Below are positions 40,514 through 53,630 of a DNA stretch of 64,000 nt, in pieces (the stretch's first letter is position 1; each line of letters begins with the position of its first letter). The position numbers and the translations under genes were made by a program. Source of the DNA: Leptoclinus maculatus (taxonomy: Eukaryota; Chordata; Actinopteri; Perciformes; Stichaeidae); the NCBI GenBank assembly GCA_032191485.1, contig JAVDOI010000072.1, forward strand, positions 212,001 through 276,000. The letters run 5' to 3'. The notes under the pieces were generated by a model, which saw only the letters and a program-made list of their open reading frames with translations, did no database searches and was not told the origin of the DNA.

Positions 40514-43500
40514 TTTCATTGGAGAAAAAAAATAATAATAATTTGAATCGACCCCGCTTGTTTATCTGTATGTAATGATTTTCTGCGAAGCACCAACGGC
40601 TTGTGCAGTTTCCCCCCCCCCCCCCCCCTTCATCAGAAATCTGTAATTTCATTTTTGACAGCCATCAGGCAGAAAGGTGAAAGTGTACCCTGCGTTTGAA
40701 AAAAAACAACACAATTCTTCTTGTCTCGGGGATAAAAGAGAGGCAGAGGGAGTGATTGATGGGCGATGATAACAAACAAACATCCAACGAGGAAATTAAT
40801 AGGGATGGATGTTAGAGGGGAAGATAAACAAATGGCGAAACCAATTGGCAGAAGAAGGGAAGAACGCCGGATGACAGGTTGATAAATGCAGCATGTAATG
40901 GGGAGGGGGGGGGGTTTGAATACAGGGATTGATAAAGAAGAACAGAAAGCGACACGGAAGGATGGCATTTATTATTTTTAATCGCTATTTGTGCATGAAG
41001 TGGAAAACAATTACCAATTGTACATTCTTTATCAAGTGTAGTCTATTGGGCGGTGGAGGCTAATGATTTTAGACGTCCCATTGCACAAGATAATGTGAGC
41101 CTTGCTCTCGAGTGTGTCGTACAGTGTTTTGCTCGGGATTTGCAAGTCTGGAGTCTGATTAACCGAAACCCTTCCTGCTGTATTCTCTTCCTGTTCCGTT
41201 CACCGTTCGTTTCAGTGCATGTTTTAATCTCTCTTTGTGTTCCATGTGACCTCGTTTTGATGAATGTCAGACGTGCACTTCTTCTTTTTTCTTTTTTTCT
41301 TTTTTTTTGCAGATTGCTTGGAAATTAGTCGCTTATCGGTCACGGCCCAATTCTCCTCCCTGTGTTATTTTGTTTGAAATGTGCTCATTTTTTTAATATT
41401 TTCAGTCTGTCCGGGCTGAAAGATCCCGTCCGGGGATTAAAGTCCTGAGTTTAGCTCGAGCTGAGAAACATTGTAGCGGCCACGACAAAACAAATAATCA
41501 CATTCATGTGCAATCAAGTAGATGGACTGTCGTTTTCAACTGCACGGTTAATGACTTTCCCCTAATCAGAAAAGCACTCAACTGATCAATACAGCCCTGT
41601 ATTTATATGGATCAGTACTATATTAGCATCTGTTTTGTGAGTCAAGTAATTCTGTACATTACGTTTTAGACAGAAGCATTTATCAAATAAATACACATTA
41701 TATACTACTGTTAATACTTTGAAACAGTGTTCTGCTCAATATGTCGTTCCTCCAAACTACGGAGCGCTTTGTCTTTCGAGGAGCCTTTTATAATACAGTG
41801 TAACGACTTCATGAGGTTAAATTATTGAGGGTTTGGTTTGGTTCCTTAACGCTGATGTAACAACCGGACAGAGATTGTTTTGGGTTCCCAGTCCGCTCCC
41901 AAGTAAACTGTAGCAACTACTTGTTGCTGTCAACTTGTCTTCCATGCGGCGCTGACGATGCATGATGTCAATCACCCACACTGTCCAATAGCGCGGCTGC
42001 ATGGATGACGATGTCCCCTGACAATTTTTCTGGCGCGGACAAGCCGACATTCTCACCGCTCCTCAAAGTCTTTCACTTTTCTCCGCCCAGCCCACGTCTA
42101 AGTGGTTAGAAGATGTTGGATAATACACGGACAGGCGCAAACCTGCCGCAAAGGAAACCCTCGAGAGAAAAAGTTCACATTATTGTTTCTCCAAATCCTC
42201 AAATTTCCTCCCAGCTCACTGTTGATATTTTGGAAATAAACACACAGTTGAGGTAAAAAACCCTGAGCTGGTGAGGAATTTAGGGGATTTTGCTCCCTAA
42301 ATATGGAGAGATTTTTTCTTTGTACATCTCAAAGATCATAGTGTGAAACGTGGCTTAAGGATGCATCTTGGCAGGGCAGATTCTTCTATCTGGATACATT
42401 AGAATTAAACTAAACGAAGGGCTTTTGACTTGTTGTTTACTGCAGAGTTAGCCAGCAAACTCCTGAAACAGAGCGAGTGCTTTGTATGTGACAGCAGTGG
42501 TGTTGAGAGTTTGGGAGTGTGAAATCCAATGATCTTAGAGGCGCCGTGTGTGAACTTGACAAGTATGTTCCTGTTGTTCAGACTCTGAGTAAGCAATGCT
42601 CGCTGTTCCACTTTTCTAGTTGGCAGTGAATTTGTGCGGGCAGCACCCAAAAGCCAAAAGACCGACTTAGACTGAAGTTTGAATCAACAACCCTATCAAA
42701 CCCCCCTTAGATATATTATGAGTTTTGTGCTAAAGCCTCACAGAATACCTATTAGGATTGACTTCAATACGATGCTTAGTGTTGGAAAAAAAACACACAT
42801 TATAAAACCATCCTCACTCATACAAATCTCATAAAGACCGTCTCCTCCTTTCTTCCCTCTCCATCCCCTATTAATCCCTCTCGGCTCCATCCCCGTCTTT
42901 CTCTCTCTGAGTTGGAGCCGTATTATCCGTCTGAGGCAGAGCCGCCCGGCTTTGCCCCGGCTTTGCCCCGGTGTAAAGTGGAGATGTTAATGTTAATTAA
43001 ATCATTCATTTGGTTCAGATTAATTAGCGCCGCAGCTACTTTTAAGCTGAGCCGTGGCTAATCAGATTAGGCCCGAGCAGAGGGCCGAGGCGGGCAGATG
43101 GATACGTGAGAAGCTGGCTTTGAAGTCCGGCCCGCCTTCTGTCTGCCGATGAGGAGGAGGAGGAGGAGGAGGAGGAGGAGGAGATTCCTCCATGCTCTGT
43201 AGCTTTTTTTTTCTTCTTTTTTTTCACCTCAGTTCATTTCAAATCTGTTTAACAGGTGTGACAGCAAATAAACCTGCCTGCAGGCTTTGGCATTATAGTA
43301 TCAACTGAGATTATAATGATAGAGCTTAACAGATGTACAAAAAAGACACCTGTCCATTTACCTGTACTTCTCTCTCTCTCTCTTTGCATGTGACTTTCTC
43401 TCCTCTATTTGTTTTTACTCGTCACACGGATTCTTTTGGTCTCGTTTCTCTCTCCCTCTCTCTCCGGCTCTAATCTGTTTCTCTGATTCTCTCGTCCTCG

Positions 43501-43924
43501 TGGGGCCTCACCATCTTTAAATTCATAACAATTCGTGTTGCTGTTTTGTTAACAAGCGCAGCTAAAATGTATCCTCCTCCTCCTCCCCCCTGCCTTTCAT
43601 CTCCCCCTCGTCTCTCTTCTCAGGTGTTTGAGTTTTGAATATTTATTTATCCAGTAATGTATTCATTTATTTATTTTTTTTACTTTTAATGACTTTTTCC
43701 ACTCCACAGAGTTGAGAGAATATTTTTTTTTTTCACACAACAAATTAGCAATTCCCTATTGGCCTTAGAAGACATTACCTGTTGAATTAATTTATATAAT
43801 ATCCCTCTAGGTTGCTTGTTAATTTTTTTCCCTCTGTTTATCTGTCTCACTGTCACAGCCTCGTAGTGGTAATAATCACCTACTGTAGGTTTTAGGCGTT
43901 TAACATTCATTCATGCTGTTCCTC

Positions 43925-43979
<55 letters not shown>

Positions 43980-46900
43980 GCTCACAGACACAAACTCCTG
44001 ATTACTTTTCTGTCTTTTTTTTCCTTGCCACCTTTGCTTTATTTTTAAATTAACAGTTTACAGAACTTTCTGTTCATCAAACAAATATTTCTCAAGTTTC
44101 CAAAATAATGCAACTAGTTCATGCATTTACCGGTACGTTATACGACTTAATAAACATGTAGCCTACTCCAGCCTGCTGTAGAAAAATCTGTTTTGAAACA
44201 TGATACAGGTTTTCTGTGCAGTTAGATGAATAATATGTGCAACATTTTGGGAAATATTGTTATGCACTCTTTTCTGAGGGTCAAATGAGGAGATCTCTGT
44301 CTTATCTATATGCTTAATATGATGATACAACCAGTTAGTTCTCTGTAGCTTAGCATAAAGATTGGAAATAGGAAAAAGAGCTAGCCTGACTCTGTGCAAA
44401 GGTAACAAAAAATAAAGACGTAAATAAATGTCAACCAGCACCTCTAGAGCTCACAAGCTCCCACGGCACTTGAGTTAGCCTCAGCTACGCTAGCTTTCGA
44501 ATCACATGTATTTTCTTATCGAGGGATTCTTTCATAGCTCTTTGTGAAAAGCTAAAACATGAAATAATGATAAAATAAACTCTCTTTGAGCAGAACAAGG
44601 GTGTGGCTTTCCTTCTCCTCTGGAATAGACCTTTGTGTCCTAATGCAGGCTTGCTGCTAACTGAAAAAGTTTTTCTAAATTAGCTGGGTTAGCTAGCTAG
44701 TTAGCCATCTTCACTCGCTGTTTTACACAAGCTGGTAAGCTAGCAGGCTAATTTTCTAACACCATACATGCCATGGCCATATAAAAATGAATGTCACAGC
44801 CATTTGTGTGCATTCATGTATTGATCCGAGTCCCCAATGAACATCTTAGTTTGCAAGTTAGATAAAGTGAGCTATGACAATCTGCTGTTCAGTGAAATGT
44901 TTGTACGATTACAACTCCAGTCACATGAAATGTGTCACTCTCTCTTTCTCTCCGGCCAGCCCACCTGTACAAGTGCAGAGCGTTGCGGGACAGCTGTGGC
45001 ATGTGCCTGAAGGCCGACCCCAGGTTTGAATGCGGTTGGTGCGTCCAGGACAGGAAGTGCTCCCTCAGGCAGGAGTGCAACGGTGGAGGAAATTTCCACC
45101 TCCCGCTGCAGCTGGCGGAAGGCGGAGGATGGATGCACGCCGCCTCTGGAAACAGCCGCTGCACCCACCCCAAGATCACTAAGGTAGCGTCTGTGTTTTC
45201 TTTGTGCAACTACACCACGGATTGAACAGGCTGTGAGTTTGTGTCTTTGAGAGGATGCTAATGTACTCTCAGGCTACTTGTAAGTGCTTTTTCTACTGCT
45301 TAATGAGGAACACTGGCCAGGTGGACAAAGAGAGACTGCTGGCTTCTTTTCAGACAGAGAACGTGCTCCAAATCACAGAAGAGTTCAACTTTGTAAAGGA
45401 GATCACGTGATACGGACATCATTTTATTTATTTTGATGTGAGCCAGTGCTGAAAACATGGAGTTTGATGCTACATCAGAAGGAACCAGAATGGGCTGTGG
45501 CCTGTTTTTTGACCATATAAACTAAAGGCACAAATACAATAACTTCTTGTCACTGCTTTAGTTGTTGTCTCGTGTCCAATCTTCCAATCAGTTTAGTAGT
45601 GATAGCAAGTTCTAGTGGTCTGTCATTTGGTGTCAAACCAATTGATTATGCCAAATTTAGGAAATATCAAACGCAGTTCATTCTGAGGTCTCGGTGGCTT
45701 GGTAATTGTTCAGAATTTGAATGACTTGTAATCTTGAAATGTAATCTATGAGACATGTTTTAAATGTAACCATTTCAAAATGCAAACACTCAAAATTCAG
45801 TTTGTATGGCGTCCATGCACCTTTAATCGAGACGGTGGTCTCGATTAAAGAAACTCAAATGTTACAGTTCTAAAATCCCCTGCAAAGAAAAGCAACACGG
45901 CTTCTCTGAGCACCACTTCATAATCTGGTCAACCCGTGATGGATGCAAAGTCACCTGCGGAGATCCAAAGCTGGTAGACCTTGATAGGCCGTTGCGTCAG
46001 CTCTCTTTGTCGAAGCCCCCGTGGTCACGAAAGCCCCCTACGTGTCCTGAACCCGAGAACGAGAAGCTCCATTTTAATGTGGCGCTATTAAGACACACAC
46101 TTGTTGGGACCTTGTGCCTGCCCTTGGCACAGACATGGTATTATTACTCACTGTTACATCACACTGGTACTCCACAGAGAGAGAGAGAAGCACGTAGAGG
46201 TTTGTTTGGTTTGATTCTCTCTTGAACCGTCTTTTCGGTTGCTTCATCTCTGTATGTCACTGTCTCTCTGTGCATCGATGTGTTTGGAAGGTTCAAAGGG
46301 TCGAAATCCAGCATTGGTCAGATGCGTTTTACAATCATTCATATCCGTTTCGTTTCTTTCCTCTTTTTTTTGTTTCTGGATCTTTTTCCTACCCGCCTTT
46401 CTTTTCTGTCTTGACTTTCAGTGGGTATTAGTCACAGACGTAAGAAAAAACAGCCCTTCTCAGAAACGTTATTGTCTAACAAAAGGCAATGGAAACTAAT
46501 TTATTTCATATCCGTAGCAGCTACAAAAGCTGTGAATAGGACGAGATATTTAGGCTTGATTTCAGCTCAAATGAGCATTTAATGAACGAGATGATTATCT
46601 TGATACCGGCGGCGTAATCTGTGTCACTTAAGGACATTCCCCACTTAGTTTTATCTATTCTCATTTGTTTTAAGAGCAATTAGTCTCATTAAAGACTGTC
46701 TACTTGTACACACATTAGCTGAATATCTTAAGAAAGTAGACTTTTTCATGTACATCTTTTGACCATATCTCTATATATTGGTTGTTTTTTTCTCTCTTGA
46801 TAGAAGTCAAATCATTAATGTAAGGTCACATCATTGGTTTAGACCAAACTGTTGGATCATGGTATCTCACTCTTCATCATGCAGGGCTGGTAATGCTAAC

Positions 46901-49900
46901 GCCTTTACAACTGCTAGTACAGTGCCTGTTCGGAGCGAGCCGGTTGCCTGACCCCTATAAGTTCTGCTTGCAGCGTTCTTGAGAACCGCTCATTGCTCGT
47001 TCGCTCCAGAAGAAAAGAAGAGTTCGGTTGTAACGTGAGTGAACGCCAGTCAATGAGCCGTGTCCCGTGAAGCCACGCCCCCAGGCGGCATGCTCGACTC
47101 CGTTGAAGCCCCGCCCCCGCTGCTGCACAGAGCGCTATCGCTTGTTTATTCAAAGTTTATAGATATTGAATGTGTCCAGTGTTCAAACTGCACATACGTA
47201 CTTTGTACGTATATTCACCGTCCATGTGAATATGCGTGTTTGTGAATGCATGCATTAAACATGCATTCACAAATTGAAATAAAAAAATAGTATCTACATT
47301 TATGAGCAAAGGCGCGAGGGCTGTGCATGAGTCTGCCTGCGTGTTTCTGTGCACACACAAGGGCACGAGAAGGAGAAGGCAGAGTAAGAGGGATGTGTTT
47401 TTATATTGTGATAATAGTACAAGTAGAGCGAGACGGGGAGTAATAAAGGTCTGAAGAGTTATGGTGGAAAGACGCCTTGATATCAATAGCAGATGTCTAT
47501 ATTCTCTTGATTCATGGATTCATTTTTGCCCTGTTTAGTTTATATTACCTTCCAGGACAGTTTTATTTGTATTTTTCACAGCAGATCAGCCATTATGAGT
47601 ACGGATACAGCACACGAGCTTTTCATTTAACAGGCATTCTGTTGACTTGAACGGGCTTGTGAAGAATCAGTTATTTTAAACCACTTGATGCTGGTTATGT
47701 GATAATCGGATGCTTACATTTCATTATGTGAACAGACCATAAAATGGGCACACAACTGGCTGCTTGTTCATCCGTTCTCTCCCTTTTAATGTTTGCTTGT
47801 CTGGACCTTTGTGCTGATACTCACCACATATCCATTGACCCTTCAGCGTTGAAGTCTTGGATTGTGGATCCCTCAAGTGACACATCATCTCGTCCACCGT
47901 CCCTACCTGCAGAGATAGATGACCTCCAGTCTGTCTTGATTCTGCTGAATCCTCTACAGCTGAGGAGACTGGGTGCATCTGTTTGCTGTCCCTACTTTTT
48001 AATGGTTAAAAAGTATTAGAAGGCCAAGAATTGTTTGCTAATTTCTCCCAATGGTTGACGATAGCAATTGTCGAGTCCTGTTGATCCCATTGAAAGCATG
48101 AACCTTTTAATGACGTCATATTCTCCGAACACCTAAAATCTAATTTTGAGAAAATGTAGTTCCCAATTCAACATTCCCACGTTTTACAAATATTGAAACA
48201 TCTTGACTTATCTCAGACTATTCATTTGTTTGAGGCAGTGTTTCAAGAAAGAAGAAAAGGCCCACTGCAAATTTTATTTCCCGCACTCCCCGTTTGATGG
48301 AACCATTCCCACAGAATTCCCATTTTCTGACCACATGGACAACTTTCCCAGTTTTTAACAGCTGTTGCCTATCCATGGCTCACGTGCTATTGGTTACCGC
48401 TCAGACCACAGCAAGGTTACTATGTTTCAGCACACACACACACAAATGTGTGTACAGGCTAGATGACAGACTACTAGGAAACCACTGCTCTAATGTTGAT
48501 GATCTGATGTGGCCACCCTGTGGTTAGGGCTGCAATATTAAGGCTACACCACCACATAGCGACGCCACACTACTTTACCTCCAGTGGATTCCTGGTCAGT
48601 GGTATCTGTTTTTAATTTATTGATACCTCCAAAGCACAGCCCCCCATAGACTACACTGATATAAAGCCAAACTTCTTCTCCGGGTCTGAGTTGTCTCAAA
48701 ATTGGAAAACGGGTGAAGGGAAATCCTTTTTTTCATTCTTCCTTTTTGCATAAACAACACACTTTGTCAATTTGGACTGCGGTTCTCTGCAAAATTGCTT
48801 AGCTTACGCCAATTCTGCTGGCTAATGTAGCCTTAACACTGAATGAAAATGACGCCAGAGCAGCTGGATGTGTACACAAAGTCAAAATATTTTCACGAAA
48901 CAAAACCGCTAAGCAGGAATACAACGTGAGGCGGAGTGGTGATGTATTGGCCATTCGGTCTGACCCGTCTGTCTTTTAGCTGATCTGCTCCAGGTTGCGG
49001 CGGTTAGCGGCTAGTAGCTGGCGGAGCTAGCAAGCATTTGTGGTCCGTGTGTCAGTTCAGTCCTAGATCAGTTCGGCTGCTCGCGAGGAACAACTCAAAC
49101 TGCTTTCCTTTTTGAATTACATCTGGAGTCTTGTCAGTTAGGGTTTGAACGTGGTTGCGTCGTATCAGATCGCTATCATACCAAAGCCGCCTGAGGTCCG
49201 TTTCCAGCTTTCAGGGCGTCTGTACTTTACATTCCTCAGAGACTGGTGGTTATGCGCTCGAATGTGGTGGTGCTGTGTCAAATCACTCCAACACGAGTCT
49301 AGAGTTGCTTTGAGGTCCCAATTCCACACTGTGCATGCCCACTGGCTCAGTGAGCACTGGTTATCTTGTTATGTGTTGCCACACTTTGATACTTCCAAGA
49401 GTTTCTGAGGTTCCAAATGAAACCCACTCTCAGATATCACAGAAATAATGTAAATGGCACGCAACCAATAACTAGGAGGTGTAGTGGTCTGGCTCCACGT
49501 TCTGTACCACAACGATCATGTTTCAGATACATAGCTTAGAGATCAAAATGTGGCTTATTAGAGGCGATGTTATTGCTTACTTAAGTCTCCTACTCAAAGT
49601 ATGCGAGGCCTCTGCCTTTGGTCGACTTACAGTTTGTTAGCCAGGTTGCAATCCAGCATCTTTTTGTTTTCTTCTCAGTGCTTCCCCAATCTCAAATGTT
49701 TCGAGAGTTCCATCGTGATCCCACCTGCCGGATGCATGTGGAGGCACAACATATATATAAATAGCCCCCAGCGATCGCAACCTCACCTGTTCACTCACAA
49801 ATATGGGTGAGGAGTGACACTTGTTTAGTTTGGTAACAGATTCAGTGAATGTGGTATCACTATTCTGGCCATTAAATGTCAACTACACAGTTTACAATTC

Positions 49901-51741
49901 GAGGATAGCTTTCATATCAGACCGTCGGCTGGATTATCTCGATATCGCGAGTTTCACTTGAGGATCAAGTAACGCTTTTGTGTCCCGAGAACCAGCATCC
50001 GGACCAATCGGCGTCCCATGAGGAGCTACTGGGAGCTACGTGAGTGGCTCGATACGGACTGACGACTGTTTGTTCTAAACAATGTTGGCGGCTCCTAAAA
50101 AGGTTCGCCTAAATGCAGTTCTATCTTCATTGAAAGAAGAGCAAAGGTTGTTCTCAGTGGAAAATATTATTTCGCTCTTCTCCCGACTGGCTTCGGCAAA
50201 GACTTTGCTTGACAGATGTTTTTTTCCAATAACCAACTCGTAAGTATTTTTTCAAAGGGCCTGCCCTGTCACAAACATTTTCCAACGATGTCTTCTCTGG
50301 AAGAAACCATCTGGCGCGTCAGTTTACCAGTTAAATGTAATGTGCGCCCTTCAAAACTGTTCTCATATAAAGTATGATATGGATGTACCCCCCCCCCCCC
50401 CCCTTCAGATGATGGTAGTAATCCTTTTTAACAGCTCTCCTCTTCCTCTGTTGCCTGTCCGTCTCTGGCTCTGCCAGTGTTTATGTCCCAGGGCTTGGTG
50501 GCTAGCTGATATTGTGTTTTGTGGTATCATAGCTTCATTCTTCCAAAACCATCTGAAAGCCCCATTTCCCCACCCTGACATCTGTTGTCCATATCGTACC
50601 CTAGAGCTTGATGGCTACTTCGCTCTGGTCAGTGTTTACCAGCTATTGTGTTTGTGGAACCGATGGCTGAGGCTCTGCTGGCGCCTGAGGTTCCAACGTG
50701 AGTCAGCTTCCAAATAGTGGGCAGCATTATCACAGGCCAGACTGTTCTTGCACAGTCTCCCTCTTGGTTTCTCAGTTCAGTTCACTACAGTCACGATGTT
50801 GCTTTACAGATTATTTGGAAGGTATTAGTTTTCAAACCCCAGCTCTTCATATATTCAGACATTACCAGGATTATTATATTCCAGTTTAACCTCTTCCTCT
50901 TAAACACATTTAGACTGATGTCGTCGTGTATTTAAAGTAATGCCAGAGGTATTGTGTTTTTGCTGAGAGCTTCCAAAAATGTGCTTTGTCTGGCAGTTTG
51001 TCATACTATTAAAGGTTTAGCTCATTTAAAAAGAATCATTTGGTATTCGATCTGTGACATTTGAAAAGATGAAGTATCCATGTGTAGTTGCTTATGTGAT
51101 CATGGCAGATTAGATTATTCTGATGGCATACGCTTTTGTTTGTAGAAATACGAGACGGTTAAAGCCTCTTTTCATGCTTCTGTGGGGAGTGGGAGATAAT
51201 ACATTTTTAAAAGATATTTTATGTCGTTCACTGAGTTTGTTACAACTGGCTTTCAGGCAAAGCTTTTAATTTGTACATTGATGTTTAAGCTTTTACGTTA
51301 CTTACGTTTTCCTTTATCATCCCACATTGTCATTTTCACACTAATCGCTCAAGCTTTCAATTTGATCATTTTCACTAAGATTTTTCTATTTCCCACTTTT
51401 CCATTCCATTTTACTGCTTTAATTTTTTAATTTTTCCCTTATAATTGTATTTCTGTGGGAAATGATTCTCCATATGTTCGGCAACGCAGTAGACTAAGGG
51501 TTGCATATGCAAACCCCTGGACCATCTGGTTACCTTTTTTGTGGAGAGAGTCAATGCATGTCGTTCTTCCATTTATGAGTGACTACGGATGAAGAGCCCT
51601 TGAGCAAGGCATTTAACCTCCAGCTGCTCCAGTGGTGCTGTTCATTAGGCTGACGGTATGGCTGTTGGTACCCGAAGCAGGGTGCCTGAAAAGGGTTTGG
51701 ATCTCAGCTGACTTTCTCTACATACAAGTTTTGAGTTAAAT

Positions 51742-51772
<31 letters not shown>

Positions 51773-52372
51773 CTGGCAAGACAAATTGTTCATTCCCCAA
51801 ACTAGTCCACACTGTAGAAATCCCCATTTGTCAAGGTCTGTTGTTTGGTGCTGTCTGTGGTGTCATAATAACTCTATGCCTCCATACTGTCGGCGCCTTA
51901 GTTTGCATTTCCACCCTGCGCCGTCTGCTCAGCCATGCACTGCAGGAGAACGGGGCAGTCGACAGATTACACATAATTACCTCGTGATGCTTGTTAGGGA
52001 TTAGGTTTGTTTGTGTGTGCGCGGCCGCGCCATAGTGTGTGTGTGTGTGCGTGTTCGTGACAGCCACCGTCCATCAGTCACCACATTTGTTTTGTCACAC
52101 CACACCTGTCCGCGTTACGCGCCATAATCTGGCTAGATAAATCACATTATGGTTCGGCGGCCCGACTGAGCGTTACACCGCCGCAGCCAAGCCGGCGTAA
52201 TAAGTTTCAATTAAACCGCCAAGATGATGCCTTCGGTTGGTGCCTGTTTTGGGTTTGGGTTTTTTGTTTTGTTTCGCCCTCTCTTTATCTCATTTTCAGT
52301 GTTTTTCAAAGCCAAGGGGGTGATTTTTCTTCATTAAAACTTAAATAACCCGATGTTGGCATTTCTGCATGG

Positions 52373-52406
<34 letters not shown>

Positions 52407-53584
52407 GTATTTTTTTTCATCCTTCTGTGTTTGTTTGTTTGTGTCTGTGCTGTGTCATGTTCAGGGACCATTTTCAGACTTTAAACTGGTTGAATGGGTC
52501 AGCATATACGCAACTGTGGATCCATTTTGTGTCCTTAATGCGTGCGTGTTTATCCATGTGTGAATATAATATATTGTCTCTTTCTCGTTTTTTTTAACTT
52601 GGGAACTAAATCTCCTTCCTCCGTCCTCTTGTCCGTCCAGTTGTTCCCGGAGACGGGGCCTCGCCAAGGGGGAACCAGGGTGACCATCCTGGGGGAGAAC
52701 CTGGGTCTGCAGTTCGGAGACATCCAGATGGGGGTCAGGCTGGGCAAGGTACCCTGCGTGCCTATTGAGGAGGAGTACGTGAGCGCAGAGAGGTAAGTTG
52801 AGGAACAGAGGACAAGTCTCACGAGCGTTCAAGCACACACACCCCAATGCTGCGTCTTTTCCGTTAGTTCACGTTAATGTGCAGTGGAAGTTCACACTAC
52901 TTACTGACTTGAATGGTGGGTGAATTTCGACGGGGTAGTGTAGTGGCATATGGAACACGGCTGCTGTGCACACATCTGAAACTACGATTGCCACAGTCGC
53001 AATCGTATCGTTTTTAGCTAGCTAGCTAACCAAGACAGATTTATCCATTTCAATTCACCCAATAAACAATACTGACGGCTTCTTTCTGACAACAGTATAC
53101 TAGTTGTTAACACATTTTTACAGTGTAGTGCTGCAGCAACCGCTGCTGGAATCTCCCATAACCGCTACACAGCCAACATGGCTGCCGTTGTGGGTGACAA
53201 GTGTCCAGCGTTCCACACTCAAACTTTTTGACAGTTATGGGTACACCATCCGAGTAATCATAGCGCACTGCATTGTGCTATACTTGTCGCTGTGAACACA
53301 CTTATGCACTCAAACATAATACTCAAACATGCACAAAAAAACCCACAAAATGTGAAAATGGCAGAGAAACACAGATGAATGCATTGACACACACACACAC
53401 AAACACGCATGCTCAGTGATCTGAGGACACACACACACACACACACACACACCCACGGCAGCAGGAACCAGCACCTCTCTCATCCTGACCAATCGAGCGA
53501 CAGAAACAATGTCGACCAGAGCACGTTTGTGTGTCGCTGCACATGCAGCCTCATTCAGCAGCTGAAAAGATAGTGATATTAGTG

Positions 53585-53630
<46 letters not shown>

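Larger units (their letters stand above)
40450..44959 (+). other. plxna1: plxna1 intron g-h (4.5 kb)
   Basis: Phase 1. Starts almost at once with a CT repeat (40460-40510), then a 17-C run at 40612-40628, a GAG repeat at 43151-43183, a second CT array at 43925-43979 and a plus-strand dispersed repeat at 44252-44452. No other gene seen. Confidence 0.85.
45184..52640 (+). other. plxna1: plxna1 intron h-i (7.5 kb)
   Basis: Phase 0, with a weak donor. Read-through from exon h would add 13 codons and stop at TGA 45223-45225. Holds two perfect hairpins (45821-45850 and 47239-47273), a RecQ-like helicase relic at 50082-50212, a 16-C run at 50388-50403, a SINE/LINE-tail-like segment at 51479-51720 and TG arrays near 51745 and 52375. 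The stretches 48000-49900 look like old transposon sequence that I cannot classify. Confidence 0.85.

Noticed and set aside
46940..47020. Loose inverted pair GGAGCGAGC ... GCTCGTTCGCTCC as an element end
   Set aside because: Imperfect and without target-site duplication; not supportable alone.
47040..47125. GC boxes (CCACGCCCCC, CCCCGCCCCC) suggesting an internal promoter
   Set aside because: Only a short GC patch, no CpG island, no following exon; more likely part of an old repeat.
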